Source: Halarcobacter ebronensis (GTDB lineage Bacteria > Campylobacterota > Campylobacteria > Campylobacterales > Arcobacteraceae). From it: a stretch of 64,000 bases of DNA. How positions within the stretch are numbered: position 1 is the stretch's first letter; each line of letters opens with the position of its first letter. Below are positions 1 through 9,290 of the stretch, piece by piece. The notes under the pieces are model-generated. The model was not told the origin of the DNA. It worked only from the letters and a program-made list of their open reading frames with translations, and did not search any database. Made by a program: the position numbers and the translations under genes. The stretch lies in contig NZ_CP053836.1 of assembly GCF_013201825.1 (NCBI RefSeq), positions 1,178,001-1,242,000 of the forward strand, written 5' to 3'.

Positions 1-123
1 TAACCACTTAAAAGCCTTACTTTAAGTTTATTTTTATAATTTATCTATAATTTATACAACATTTATAAAAACTTTTTGAAACTTTATGCTAATATCTTTG
101 GATAAAATTTACAAGGAGTGCAT

Positions 124-1239
124 ATGAAAAAAATAATTAGTTTAGCTGTTGCTTCAACTTTAACTTGCGGTATCACATTTGCAAAAGAGATTAAAGTTGG
201 GGCAGTTATGCCAATGTCTGGACCTATAGCGCAATATGGTCAAGTATGTTATTTAGGTTTAGAGTTGGCAAATAAGCTTCAACCAACACTTAAAAATGGT
301 GATACAATTAAGATTGTATTAGCTGATAACAAAGGTGATAAAGTTGAAACTGCAACAGCTACAACTAGACTTATCTCTTCTGATAATGTTGTTGCTATTT
401 TAGGAGCACTAACTTCTACAAATACAGCTCAAACAATTGCTATTGCTGAAAAGAAAAAAGTCCCAGTTATTGCATCAGTTGCTACAAATGATAAATTAAC
501 TGCAAAAAGAGAGTATGCAAATAGAGTTTGTTTTACTGACTCATTCCAAGGTGAAGTTGTTGCAAACTATGCAATTTCTCAAGGTTATAAAACAGCAGTT
601 GTTGTAGTTGACCAAGCTCAAGTTTACTCACTTGGACTTGCAAAAGCTTTTGAACATGCATTTAAAGCTAAAGGTGGAAAAATCTTAGAAAAAATTAAAG
701 TAACATCAGGGGACAAAGATTTTAAAGCTGTTGTTTCTCAAATTAAACAACTAAATCCAGATTTTATGTTCTTACCTTTATATCACCCAGAAGCATCTAT
801 GATTGCTAGACAATCTAAACAACTTGGAGTAAACAAACCAATGTTTAGTGGAGATGGTGTTGCAAACCAAACATTTATTGATTTAGGTGGTGATGCAGTT
901 GAAGGTTATATGTTTACTGACTTCTTTGACTATACAAATCCTCCATCAAAAACTTCAGCTGATTTTGTTGCATTCCATGAAAAAGAAACAGGTAAAAAAG
1001 AGGTTAATTCTTTTACAGCTCTTGGAGCAGATACTTATAATATCTTAATTGATGCTATGAATAGATGTGAAGATCCAACTGATTCAGTTTGTATTAACCA
1101 AAAAATCAAAGAGACTAAAAACTTTGATGGTGTTTCAGGTATGATCTCAATTGATAAAGAGGGTAACTCTACAAGATCTGCCGTTATCAAAGAGGTTAAA
1201 GACGGAAAAATGGTTTATAAAGCAACTGTTAACCCGTAA
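124..1239 (+). CDS. livK: Branched-chain amino acid ABC transporter, periplasmic binding protein
   Basis: This is the periplasmic binding protein that delivers Leu/Ile/Val-type substrates to the LivHMGF transporter. An N-terminal signal peptide (MKKIISLAVASTL, then an Ala-Lys cleavage region) precedes a type I periplasmic-binding fold opening with KVGAVMPMSGPIAQYG, typical of the LivK family. An in-frame GTG lies six bases upstream, but AAGGAG at 113-118 is correctly spaced for the ATG at 124, so that start is chosen. Length (371 aa) is normal for the family. It is followed by a strong hairpin and then livHMGF, which suggests it is made in excess over the membrane subunits. Exact substrate preference cannot be read from the sequence. 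Confidence 0.93.
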   Translation: MKKIISLAVASTLTCGITFAKEIKVGAVMPMSGPIAQYGQVCYLGLELANKLQPTLKNGDTIKIVLADNKGDKVETATATTRLISSDNVVAILGALTSTNTAQTIAIAEKKKVPVIASVATNDKLTAKREYANRVCFTDSFQGEVVANYAISQGYKTAVVVVDQAQVYSLGLAKAFEHAFKAKGGKILEKIKVTSGDKDFKAVVSQIKQLNPDFMFLPLYHPEASMIARQSKQLGVNKPMFSGDGVANQTFIDLGGDAVEGYMFTDFFDYTNPPSKTSADFVAFHEKETGKKEVNSFTALGADTYNILIDAMNRCEDPTDSVCINQKIKETKNFDGVSGMISIDKEGNSTRSAVIKEVKDGKMVYKATVNP

Positions 1240-1257
1240 TTACAGTTTTTTGTGTTG

Positions 1258-1292
1258 AAGTCTAGCAATATTTATTGCTAGACTTTTTTTTT
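1258..1292 (+). terminator. Intrinsic terminator or attenuator between livK and livH
   Basis: An 11-bp perfect stem (1259-1269 with 1274-1284) has a 4-base loop and is followed by a run of about nine T. It lies between livK and livH. Partial termination here would give more binding protein than permease, a common arrangement in ABC operons. Confidence 0.85.
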
Positions 1293-1349
1293 GTCATAAA
1301 AAAGATAAAATGGTTTGTTTTTTTTATTATAAATATTTTTGGAGTATAG

Positions 1350-2246
1350 ATGGATGTATTAACGTTTTTTCAACAGATGGTTAATGGTTTCTCCCTAGGA
1401 TCAATGTATGCCTTAATAGCAATTGGATATACAATGGTTTATGGAGTTTTAAGGCTTATAAATTTTGCCCATGGGGATATTATGATGGTTGGAGCCTTTT
1501 TAGGTTACACTTTTATGGAGGTTTTTCAATTACCTTTTACCTTGAGTATATTATTAGCAGTTGTAGTTTCATCACTGCTTGGAATCTTTATGGATAAAAT
1601 TGCTTATAAACCATTAAGAGAAGCACCAAAAATTTCCCTTCTTATAACGGCAATTGGTATTTCATTCTTTCTAGAAAACGCTTTTACAGTATTTGCAGGT
1701 GGAGTTCCTAGAGCTTTTCCAGTTCCTTCATACATGGAAAATGTAATAAATGTTGCAAATATCACTTTTTCAGTATCATCAATAACTGTTCCTCTTGTTA
1801 CTTTAGTTTTACTTCTTGGTATTCTTTATGTTTTATATAAAACTAAATATGGTATGGCTATTAGAGCTTTGTCTTTTGATATTAAAACAGTAAATTTAAT
1901 GGGAATAGATGCAAACTTAATTATCTCAATTGTATTTGCATTGGGTTCAGCCTTAGCTGCTGTTGGTGGACTTTTTTGGGCAATAAATTATCCTTCTGTT
2001 GAACCTATGATGGGAGTTTTAGTTGGTCTTAAAGCTTTTGCTGCAGCTGTTGTTGGTGGAATTGGTTCAGTAACAGGAGCTGTTATTGGAGGATTTATTA
2101 TTGGATTTACAGAAGTAGTTGTAATTGCATTTTTCCCAGAACTTGGTGGATACAAAGATGCCTTTGCATTTGTATTTTTGATTTTAGTATTACTTTTTAA
2201 ACCAACAGGTATTATGGGTGAAGATTTAGAAAAGAGTAGGTTTTAA
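1350..2246 (+). CDS. livH: Branched-chain amino acid ABC transporter permease LivH
   Basis: First inner-membrane permease of the branched-chain amino acid importer. The 298-aa protein is almost entirely hydrophobic with about eight membrane segments. It carries the LivH-type N-terminus (GFSLGSMYALIAIGYTMVYG, RLINFAHGD) and the C-terminal GGIGSVTGAVIGG loop expected to contact the ATPases. It starts at ATG behind GGAG (1340-1343), follows the livK terminator, and lies two bases before livM. Confidence 0.94.
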   Translation: MDVLTFFQQMVNGFSLGSMYALIAIGYTMVYGVLRLINFAHGDIMMVGAFLGYTFMEVFQLPFTLSILLAVVVSSLLGIFMDKIAYKPLREAPKISLLITAIGISFFLENAFTVFAGGVPRAFPVPSYMENVINVANITFSVSSITVPLVTLVLLLGILYVLYKTKYGMAIRALSFDIKTVNLMGIDANLIISIVFALGSALAAVGGLFWAINYPSVEPMMGVLVGLKAFAAAVVGGIGSVTGAVIGGFIIGFTEVVVIAFFPELGGYKDAFAFVFLILVLLFKPTGIMGEDLEKSRF

Positions 2247-2248
2247 TC

Positions 2249-3289
2249 ATGGTAGAGAATCAAATATTTACAAAACATAGACTAATAAATTTATTTATTA
2301 TAGTTCTTGCAATTTGGTTTACATGGTTTGCCCAAAATTTCTTTGATGAGTATACAGTTAGAGTTATAAACAATGTTGCAATTTTTATTATCTTAGCAGT
2401 TTCATATAATTTGATTAATGGTGTAACTGGGCAGTTTTCACTAGAGCCAAATGGGTTTGTTGCAATTGGAGCTTATGTTACAGCTATTTTAACAGTTGAT
2501 GCGGAGGGTATGCTTTATCAATATGATATAGAAGAGCCTGCACAGTGGATACTTGCCCTTCAAACAGATTTCTTTTGGGCACTTCTTATTGCTGGAGCTT
2601 TTTCTGCTCTTTTAGCTCTATCTTTATCTTTTCCTGTATTTAGAGTAAGGGGAGATTATCTTGCAATTGTTACTCTTGGATTTGGATTTATTATTAGAAT
2701 TTTAGCTATTAACTCACCTTCTATTACAAATGGTTCTTTGGGAATTAATGATATTCCAGAGTATTCAAACCTGTATTGGACAGGTGGTTTTGCCATTTTT
2801 GCTGTATTAGCCATCTTAAATATTATCTACTCAAAATATGGAAGAGCCATGAAAGCAGTTAGAGATGATGAAGATGCTGCTATTGCAATGGGTGTAAATA
2901 CTTTTAAAATCAAAACTTTGGCTTTTACAACTTCAGCTTTTTTTGAAGGAATTGGTGGAGGATTATTAGCTGCACTTTTAACTTCTATTTCACCAGATCT
3001 ATTTACTTTCTTCTTAACTTTCCAACTTCTAATTATTATAGTTTTAGGTGGTCTAGGAAGTACAACAGGCGCAATTTTAGGAACTATCTTTGTTATGGCA
3101 GGTTTAGAGTGGATGAGATTCTTAGATGAACCAATGAATATTTTTGGTTTCCAAACAGAAGGAACTCCAGGAATGAGAATGGTTGTATTCTCTTTAATTC
3201 TAATTATTGTAATGCTTTTTGCAAGGGAAGGGTTAATGGGTAAAAAAGAGTTAAAAGACCTATTTAAAAAGAAAAAGGTGAATAAATGA
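2249..3289 (+). CDS. livM: Branched-chain amino acid ABC transporter permease LivM
   Basis: Second permease subunit, partner of LivH. The 346-aa polytopic protein carries LivM family motifs: a NGVTGQFSLEPNGFVAIGAY stretch, FRVRGDYLAIVTLGFG, and the coupling loop GGLGSTTGAILG. A lysine-rich cytoplasmic tail ends the protein. Its stop overlaps the livG start by four bases (ATGA-type coupling), indicating translational coupling with the ATPase genes. Confidence 0.94.
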   Translation: MVENQIFTKHRLINLFIIVLAIWFTWFAQNFFDEYTVRVINNVAIFIILAVSYNLINGVTGQFSLEPNGFVAIGAYVTAILTVDAEGMLYQYDIEEPAQWILALQTDFFWALLIAGAFSALLALSLSFPVFRVRGDYLAIVTLGFGFIIRILAINSPSITNGSLGINDIPEYSNLYWTGGFAIFAVLAILNIIYSKYGRAMKAVRDDEDAAIAMGVNTFKIKTLAFTTSAFFEGIGGGLLAALLTSISPDLFTFFLTFQLLIIIVLGGLGSTTGAILGTIFVMAGLEWMRFLDEPMNIFGFQTEGTPGMRMVVFSLILIIVMLFAREGLMGKKELKDLFKKKKVNK

Positions 3290-4053
3290 TTTTAGAGGTA
3301 TGTAATATAACAAAAAATTTTGGTGGAGTTACAGCAATAAAAGATACCTCTTTTCATGTCAATTCAAAAGAGATATATGGTTTAATTGGTCCTAATGGTG
3401 CTGGTAAAACAACCATGTTTAACATTATTACTGGTAATTATGAACCAACAGAAGGGATGATTAAATTTCATGGACAAAGAATTGATGGTATAAAACCATA
3501 TAAAATTGTTCATAGAGGAATTGCAAGAACTTTCCAAAATATTAGACTATTTAGTTCTATGAGTGTATTAGAGAATATTCTAATAGGGTTTGATTATCAA
3601 GCTGAGTATAGCTATTTTGAGACGATTTTTAGGCTTCCTAGATTTTTTAAAGAGGAGAGAAGAATTAAAAAAAGAGCCTATGAAATTATGGAAGTTTTGG
3701 GAATCTCTGAATATGCAGATGAAAAAGCAACTTCACTTTCATATGGGAGTCAGCGAAAAGTTGAAATAGCAAGAGCTCTTGCTGCTTCTCCTCAACTTCT
3801 GCTTTTAGATGAACCAGCTGCTGGTATGAATCCCCATGAAACAGATGAACTGGCAAATCTTTTTTTCAAAATAAGAGATGAATTTGATGTAACAATTTTA
3901 TTAATTGAACACGATATGAAGTTTGTAAATAAACTTTGTGATAGGGTAATGGTTTTAGATTATGGTAAAACTATATTTGAGGGTGATATTAAAGATGCAA
4001 TTAAAGATGAAGAGGTAATAAAAGCTTATTTAGGAGATTTCAAACATGCTTAA
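3286..4053 (+). CDS. livG: Branched-chain amino acid ABC transporter ATP-binding protein LivG
   Basis: Cytoplasmic ATPase subunit driving import through LivHM. At 255 aa it has the Walker A box GPNGAGKTT near residue 35, a signature-like LSYGSQRKVEIARALA, Walker B LLLLDEPAAGMNP, and the switch His in LLIEHDM. The signature reads SYGSQ rather than SGGQQ, which is usual for LivG. It overlaps livM upstream and livF downstream, so the genes form one translationally coupled operon. Confidence 0.94.
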   Translation: MILEVCNITKNFGGVTAIKDTSFHVNSKEIYGLIGPNGAGKTTMFNIITGNYEPTEGMIKFHGQRIDGIKPYKIVHRGIARTFQNIRLFSSMSVLENILIGFDYQAEYSYFETIFRLPRFFKEERRIKKRAYEIMEVLGISEYADEKATSLSYGSQRKVEIARALAASPQLLLLDEPAAGMNPHETDELANLFFKIRDEFDVTILLIEHDMKFVNKLCDRVMVLDYGKTIFEGDIKDAIKDEEVIKAYLGDFKHA

Positions 4054-4741
4054 GGTAAAAAATTTAGAAGTATTTTATGGAATTATCAAAGCTGTTCGAG
4101 GTGTAGATTTTAATGTAAAAGCAGGACAAATCGTATCTTTAATTGGTTCAAATGGAGCAGGGAAAACTTCAACACTACAATCAATTGTAAATGATGTAAA
4201 GAAAAAAGGTGAAATACTTTTTAATGATGTTGATATTTCAAACCATAAAACCCATAAAATTGTAAAAGAGGGGATCTCTTTAGTTCCTGAAGGAAGAAGA
4301 GTTTTTCAAAATTTGACAATTGAAGAGAATCTTAGAATGGGTGCTTTTAATAATGATGATATTTATGAAGAGTATCAAGAGAGAATGTTTAAACTTTTCC
4401 CTAGGCTAATTGATAAAAAAGGGCAACTTGGCGGAACAATGAGTGGAGGGGAACAACAGATGCTTGCAATAGCAAGAGCTTTAATGTGTAATCCAAAACT
4501 ATTAATGCTTGATGAACCTTCATTAGGGCTTGCTCCTAAAATAGTTGGAGAGCTTTTTGAGATTATTACAAGACTTAAAGAGAATGGTATTACTATTCTT
4601 TTAGTAGAGCAAAATGCCTTTGCTGCATTAGAGATCTCTGATTATGCTTATGTAATGGAAAATGGGAAAATAGCACTAGAAGATAAGGCTTCAAACTTAA
4701 TTAGTTCTGATGAAATCAGAAAAAAATATTTAGGTGGATAA
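4046..4741 (+). CDS. livF: Branched-chain amino acid ABC transporter ATP-binding protein LivF
   Basis: Second ATPase subunit of the importer. At 231 aa it contains Walker A GSNGAGKTS near residue 34, the LivF hallmark LVPEGRRVFQNLTIEENL, signature MSGGEQQMLAIARALM, and Walker B LLMLDEPSLGLAP. Its start overlaps the livG end by eight bases. It is the last gene of the operon; 86 bases without an obvious terminator follow before the next ORF. Confidence 0.95.
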   Translation: MLKVKNLEVFYGIIKAVRGVDFNVKAGQIVSLIGSNGAGKTSTLQSIVNDVKKKGEILFNDVDISNHKTHKIVKEGISLVPEGRRVFQNLTIEENLRMGAFNNDDIYEEYQERMFKLFPRLIDKKGQLGGTMSGGEQQMLAIARALMCNPKLLMLDEPSLGLAPKIVGELFEIITRLKENGITILLVEQNAFAALEISDYAYVMENGKIALEDKASNLISSDEIRKKYLGG

Positions 4742-4827
4742 CCACTTAAATATTGTATACTTACATTTATAAACGATTAACTTTTTTATATTAGAATAAT
4801 AAATCATAGAAAATTTATAGGAATGAA

Positions 4828-5232
4828 ATGCTTTTAATGAAACTTGAAGCGAAAGAGAAATTCTCTTTCTTGCAACTTGCACACTATTTGGCTCGAATAG
4901 ATAATGATTATGGTGAAAAAGAGCAAGAGATTATTTTGGAATATTGTGCAGAAATGGGTATAGACAACGATAATGATTTTGATATTAATGAGTTTTCTTT
5001 AGAAGATACATTAAAAGATTTTAAATCAATAAAAAGCAAAAAAATTGTAATTTTAGAACTTATGATACTAATTCATGCCGATGATAGATTTGATTTAAAA
5101 GAGAGAGCGTTAATCTCTAAAATAAATGATACTTTTAAGTTAGAACCAGATAGTTTGGAGTTTTGTTCACAATGGGGAAAAGGCGTTGCCGCACTCTATT
5201 CTCAAGGTAAACTTTTTATAAATCAAGTATAG
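4828..5232 (+). CDS. TerB-like small acidic cytoplasmic protein
   Basis: A 134-aa acidic, helical protein without signal peptide or membrane segments. It has two weakly repeated acidic helical units, one around DNDYGEKEQEIILEYCAEMG and one around HADDRFDLKERALISKIND. This pattern of a helix, an Asp-rich turn and a helix ending in ER/KE resembles TerB/DjlA-N (tellurite resistance B) domains. The assignment rests on pattern only and the role is unknown. The ATG follows AGGAAT (4818-4823). The next two small genes and a pseudopilin lead into priA on the same strand, so it may belong to that transcript. Confidence 0.55.
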   Translation: MLLMKLEAKEKFSFLQLAHYLARIDNDYGEKEQEIILEYCAEMGIDNDNDFDINEFSLEDTLKDFKSIKSKKIVILELMILIHADDRFDLKERALISKINDTFKLEPDSLEFCSQWGKGVAALYSQGKLFINQV

Positions 5233-5283
5233 TGTTTTTTGGTTAAACAATTTTTCTAGGTTTATTTAGATAAAATATTGTTC

Positions 5284-5487
5284 ATGGAAATCATTAATAA
5301 ATTAAATACAAAAATTGATAAGTTAATATATGAATATGAACTCTTGAAAAAAGAGAATGAAAACTTGCGTCAAGACTTAGATATTTTAAAAAATAAGAAT
5401 GATGAATTAGAGAGAAACAATCAAGATATGCTACTTAGAATTGATAGTACTTTAACTTTTGTTGAGGCTAAACATATTGGAAAATAA
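5284..5487 (+). CDS. Small coiled-coil protein
   Basis: A 67-aa, highly charged protein that is nearly one continuous coiled coil (LKKENENLRQDLDILKNKND with heptad leucines and asparagines), with no membrane segment. A TTG lies six bases upstream, but the ATG at 5284 is the simpler start. Its 3' end overlaps the next gene, a ZapA-like protein. Size, coiled coil and pairing recall ZapB-like partners of ZapA at the division ring; that role is inferred from context and architecture, not sequence identity. Confidence 0.6.
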   Translation: MEIINKLNTKIDKLIYEYELLKKENENLRQDLDILKNKNDELERNNQDMLLRIDSTLTFVEAKHIGK

Positions 5488-5686
5488 ACTAACTTTTCAT
5501 ATAAATAATATGGCATATACAATTGTTGTGGATGAAACTCTTTCTCACGAATTAACTAAATTTTTAGATGTAAATAAGAGTATGGATACCAGAGATTTAC
5601 TTGCTGCTTATATAAGAATAGCTCAGGAATTTGCGTCATTTAAAAATGAATTAGAAGAGATTTCTGAAAAAATCCCAAAACTATAA
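5477..5686 (+). CDS. ZapA-like small protein
   Basis: A 69-aa protein with a short beta-strand region (KLTFHINNMAYTIVVDET) then two helices (ELTKFLDV, DLLAAYIRIAQEFASFKNEL). That order matches the ZapA family, which bundles FtsZ filaments, but similarity is only at pattern level. The reading frame allows TTG starts at 5459, 5462 and 5477. The last is favoured because GAGG at 5464-5467 sits nine bases upstream and the protein then opens directly on the ZapA-type strand. It overlaps the coiled-coil gene by 11 bases. Confidence 0.5.
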   Translation: MENKLTFHINNMAYTIVVDETLSHELTKFLDVNKSMDTRDLLAAYIRIAQEFASFKNELEEISEKIPKL

Positions 5687-5689
5687 TCT

Positions 5690-6121
5690 ATGAAGAAAAC
5701 GTTTTCTCTTTTAGAAACTATTTTGGTCATAGTAATTATTTCAATTTTAATTGCCTATTTTATACCAAAGGCAAAAAAGTCTCTTAACTTTGCAAATAGT
5801 TCTCAAATAAAATCAGAACTTGCACTTATTAGAAATGGAATTTTAAAAAAAATAACTAAAAATAGACTTCTAGGAGAAGATATAACTTTTAACTTAGATG
5901 AAGAGAGTGTTCAAGCTCAAAACTCAAAACTTTTTTCTAATATTTTAGACTTTCCCCTTTTGTCTACAAACCTATCAAAAAAAGAGATAGGAAGATGGAT
6001 AAAGATATCTAAAAATAGATATAGAATCTATTTCTCACAAGAAGGTTTTTTGGATTATTCTTATAGAAATGGTGTTTTTAAATGTCTAAGTGATAAAGAG
6101 TTATGTGAGAAGTATGAATGA
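5690..6121 (+). CDS. Type II pseudopilin-like protein (prepilin N-terminal methylation motif)
   Basis: A 143-aa protein with a class III signal: a short basic leader, then FSLLETILVIVIISILIAYF, where the Glu follows the usual prepilin-peptidase position and leads into the hydrophobic pilin helix. The rest is a small globular domain with a C-terminal Cys pair (FKCLSDKELC) that could form a disulfide. Such proteins are minor pilins or pseudopilins of type II secretion or type IV pili. No other secretion genes are nearby. The stop overlaps the priA start by four bases. Confidence 0.75.
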   Translation: MKKTFSLLETILVIVIISILIAYFIPKAKKSLNFANSSQIKSELALIRNGILKKITKNRLLGEDITFNLDEESVQAQNSKLFSNILDFPLLSTNLSKKEIGRWIKISKNRYRIYFSQEGFLDYSYRNGVFKCLSDKELCEKYE

Positions 6122-7965
6122 ATTATTATGAAGTAGCAATTTTAAAATCTCCCCAAGAAAATTTAACTTATCAAAGTCTAGATGAAATTGAAAATGGGAC
6201 AAAAGTTTTAATCTCTTTACGAAATAGAAAAAATCTAATTGAAGCTGTTGTGGTAAAAAAAGTTGAAGAGCCAACTTTTAAGTGTAGTGATATTGGTGAA
6301 ATAACTTCTTTTTTTTATAGCACAGAGATGTTAGAAATAGCTACTTTTATCTCTCAATATTATGTTTGTTCTTTTGGTGAAGCAATCTCTTTATACACTC
6401 CTTTTAACAAAGAGATAAAGATAAATGAAGAACAACAACTCTTTGATTCAAAAATAGTTTTATCAAATGAACAAGAGAAAGCTTTTGAGTTCTATTTACA
6501 AAAAAAGCAGTTTTTACTTTTTGCAAATACTGGAAGTGGAAAAACAGAGATATATATAAAAGCTATTGAAAAAGTTTTAAATGAAAAAGCGAATGCAATT
6601 TTACTTATGCCAGAGATATCACTAACTCCCCAAATGGAAAATAGACTTGAAAAAGTTTTTGGAAACAGCGTTGCCATTTGGCATTCAAAAGTTAGTAAAA
6701 AGCGAAAAGAGCAGGTTTTAGAAGGTATTTACACTGGAAATATAAAAGTGGTTGCAGGAGCTAGATCAGCTCTATTTTTACCCTTTAAAAATCTTCAACT
6801 AATTGTTGTGGATGAAGAGCATGATGAATCATATAAAAGTGATAGTAAACCAAGATATAATGCAAAAGACTTATCTATTTATATTGCAAAAAAATATAAC
6901 TTAAATCTCATTCTAGGAAGTGCCACTGCTTCTATAGGCTCTTTTCATAAACTACCTTTTATTAGATTAAAAAAGACCTATTTTGATACAAGTAAAAGAG
7001 TATATTTTGATAACTCTTCACAGGAATTATCTGTAGCTATAATTGAAAAAATCTCTACAACATTAAGTAGAGGAAATCAAGTAATTGTTTTTTTACCTAC
7101 TAGGGCAAATTTTAAATATCAAATCTGTACAAGTTGTGGAAAATCTGTTGAGTGTCCTTATTGTTCTGTTTCTATGAGTTTGCATAAAAATGATTTGGCT
7201 TTGAAGTGTCACTATTGTGGATATACTCAAAAAATACCTGATTCTTGTCCATCTTGTGGGAATGGAATAATTCATAACTTAAGAGTTGGAACAGCAGAGG
7301 TTGAAGAGAGATTAAAAGAGCTTTTCCCTCAAAAAATTGTTAAAAGATTTGATAGGGATGAGATAAAAACAGATAATAAATTAAAAAGTGTTTTAAACGA
7401 GTTTAATAGCAATAAAATTGATATTTTAGTTGGAACTCAAATGCTCTCTAAAGGTCATGATTATCACAATGTAAAACTTGCAGTTGTTTTGGGAATCGAT
7501 TCAGTACTTAATATGAACTCTTACAAATCAAGAGAGAGAGCTTTGTCTTTACTAATTCAAATAGCAGGAAGAAGTGGAAGAAAAGGTGAAGGGGAAGTGA
7601 TAGTTCAGACTCAAAATGAAGAGTTCTTTGATTATTATATTAATAACAGTGATTATGAGGAGTTTTTAAAGAGCGAGTTGGAGTTTAGGGAAGGTTTATA
7701 TCCCCCTTATCTAAAAATGGCAAAGATTATTTTTGCCCATGCAAATGGCTTAAAAGTAAAAGATGAACTTGATAGATATGTAAAACTTCTAAAACAAAAT
7801 GGCAATATTGAGGTTGTTGGTTTTGGTCAAAGTCCTATTTTTAAACTTGCAAACAAATATAGATATGAGATAATTATTCGTTCTTCAAATATAAAAGAGC
7901 TTTTAAAAGTATTACACTCAATTAAGTCAACCATGGTAACAATTGATATGGATACAAACTTCTAG
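6118..7965 (+). CDS. priA: Primosomal replication protein N' (PriA helicase)
   Basis: Superfamily 2 helicase that reloads the replisome at stalled forks. At 615 aa it is shorter than E. coli PriA, in line with other Campylobacterota. It shows Walker A NTGSGKTE (near residues 137-144), DEEHDESYKSD as the DEAH box, and a zinc-binding segment with paired cysteines (CTSCGKSVECPYC, CHYCGYTQKIPDSCPSC) in the middle. Helicase motifs V and VI follow (VGTQMLSKGHDY, QIAGRSGRKGEGEV). It overlaps the pseudopilin gene by four bases. Confidence 0.95.
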   Translation: MNYYEVAILKSPQENLTYQSLDEIENGTKVLISLRNRKNLIEAVVVKKVEEPTFKCSDIGEITSFFYSTEMLEIATFISQYYVCSFGEAISLYTPFNKEIKINEEQQLFDSKIVLSNEQEKAFEFYLQKKQFLLFANTGSGKTEIYIKAIEKVLNEKANAILLMPEISLTPQMENRLEKVFGNSVAIWHSKVSKKRKEQVLEGIYTGNIKVVAGARSALFLPFKNLQLIVVDEEHDESYKSDSKPRYNAKDLSIYIAKKYNLNLILGSATASIGSFHKLPFIRLKKTYFDTSKRVYFDNSSQELSVAIIEKISTTLSRGNQVIVFLPTRANFKYQICTSCGKSVECPYCSVSMSLHKNDLALKCHYCGYTQKIPDSCPSCGNGIIHNLRVGTAEVEERLKELFPQKIVKRFDRDEIKTDNKLKSVLNEFNSNKIDILVGTQMLSKGHDYHNVKLAVVLGIDSVLNMNSYKSRERALSLLIQIAGRSGRKGEGEVIVQTQNEEFFDYYINNSDYEEFLKSELEFREGLYPPYLKMAKIIFAHANGLKVKDELDRYVKLLKQNGNIEVVGFGQSPIFKLANKYRYEIIIRSSNIKELLKVLHSIKSTMVTIDMDTNF

Positions 7966-8003
7966 TAAATATCTGCTTTATCATCTTTTATGACAAATTT
8001 ATG

Positions 8004-8009
8004 TATAAT
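8004..8009 (+). promoter_or_regulatory. Candidate -10 box of dapD
   Basis: A perfect TATAAT preceded by a T-rich stretch lies 26 bases before the dapD start codon. AAGGAAAAG provides the ribosome site at 8023-8031. A T-rich upstream segment with no clear -35 is typical of sigma-70 promoters in Campylobacterota. Confidence 0.6.
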
Positions 8010-8034
8010 CCACAAAATTTTATAAGGAAAAGTT

Positions 8035-9222
8035 ATGGCATTTACTAAAGACGATTTTAAAGCTAAAATTGAAAATATTCAATCGCAACCTTGGTACAAA
8101 GAGCCTTTAGGGTTTGGTATTGCAAGAGTTGACAGAGGACAATTAAACAAAGATAAAATCTTACAAGCTACATATCCTGTAGTAAACTGGAAAGAGAACT
8201 TTGGATCAGCTGCTGTATTTTTAAATGCATTAAAAGAGGCAGAAGTTGAAGTTGATACTTCAAAATCTGAGTTTGTATGTAGTATAAGTGATAAATTCTT
8301 AACTTCTTGTATTGAGACTTTTAGACCATATATTCCTGAAGCAAAAGGACAAGAACATAAAAATGTTCAGGTAGTTTCAAAACTAGCTTCACTTCCAATT
8401 GATTCTGGATTTACAGCAGATGATTATAAAATAGTGTTTATTTTTGAAGATGCTGCTGTTGAGTCAGTTGAGACAGCATATATGAAACTTTATGCACTAT
8501 CATCTGGAAAAGCTGCTCTTAGATCATTAAATCTAAATGGTATTTTTGGAACACTTCCAAACTGTGCTTGGGTTGGGAATCAACCTATTGAGCTTGAATG
8601 GTTAAGGGAAAATGAGATTACATTAAAACTAACTGGTAAATATCCAGAAATTACAATGGTAGATAAATTCCCAAGATTCTTATCTCATATAATTCCAGCT
8701 GATAACACAAGAATCTTAGAGACAAGTAAAGTTAGATTTGGTGCACAATTAGCTGCTGGTACAACTGTTATGCCTGGTGCTGCTTATGTTAACTTTAATG
8801 CAGGAACAGAGGGTGCAGTTATGGTTGAAGGAAGAATTTCATCTTCAGCTAAAGTTGGAGCAGGTTCAGATGTTGGAGGAGGAGCTTCAATTCTTGGAGT
8901 TCTATCTGGAACTGACGGTGTTCCTGTTACTATTGGTGAAAATACACTTCTTGGTGCAAACTCTTGTACAGGTACAACAATTGGAGATGGATGTATTTTA
9001 GATGCTGGTGTAACAATTTTACCTGGTACTAAAATCTCACTATCTGAAAAAGCAGTTGCAGCACTTAAAGAGATAAATCCTGGGAAAGAGATAACTACAG
9101 TTATGAAAGGTTCTGATTTCCAAGATATAAATGGAGTTCATTTTAGAGTTAACTCTACAAATGGTCAAACTATTGCTATGAGAAGTACTAGAGAAATCAA
9201 ATTAAACGCTGATTTACACTAA
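8035..9222 (+). CDS. dapD: 2,3,4,5-tetrahydropyridine-2,6-dicarboxylate N-succinyltransferase
   Basis: Succinyl-CoA-dependent step of lysine and meso-diaminopimelate synthesis. At 395 aa this is the long DapD form found in Campylobacterota rather than the ~275-aa enterobacterial form. The C-terminal half is a left-handed beta-helix of hexapeptide repeats (VMPGAAYVNFNAGTEGAVMV, then GAGSDVGGGASILGVLSG and IGENTLLGANSC). It is a single-gene unit with its own -10 box and a strong bidirectional terminator. Confidence 0.95.
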   Translation: MAFTKDDFKAKIENIQSQPWYKEPLGFGIARVDRGQLNKDKILQATYPVVNWKENFGSAAVFLNALKEAEVEVDTSKSEFVCSISDKFLTSCIETFRPYIPEAKGQEHKNVQVVSKLASLPIDSGFTADDYKIVFIFEDAAVESVETAYMKLYALSSGKAALRSLNLNGIFGTLPNCAWVGNQPIELEWLRENEITLKLTGKYPEITMVDKFPRFLSHIIPADNTRILETSKVRFGAQLAAGTTVMPGAAYVNFNAGTEGAVMVEGRISSSAKVGAGSDVGGGASILGVLSGTDGVPVTIGENTLLGANSCTGTTIGDGCILDAGVTILPGTKISLSEKAVAALKEINPGKEITTVMKGSDFQDINGVHFRVNSTNGQTIAMRSTREIKLNADLH

Positions 9223-9240
9223 AAACTTTTGATAATAAAT

Positions 9241-9277
9241 AAAAAAGGGGATAAGATTTAACTTATCCCCTTTTTTT
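9241..9277. terminator. Bidirectional intrinsic terminator between dapD and the diguanylate cyclase gene
   Basis: A perfect 9-bp GC-containing stem (9247-9255 with 9262-9270) is flanked by an A-run on the left and a T-run on the right. It therefore works as a rho-independent terminator in both directions for two convergent genes. Confidence 0.9.
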
Positions 9278-9290
9278 ATGCTCTTATTTT

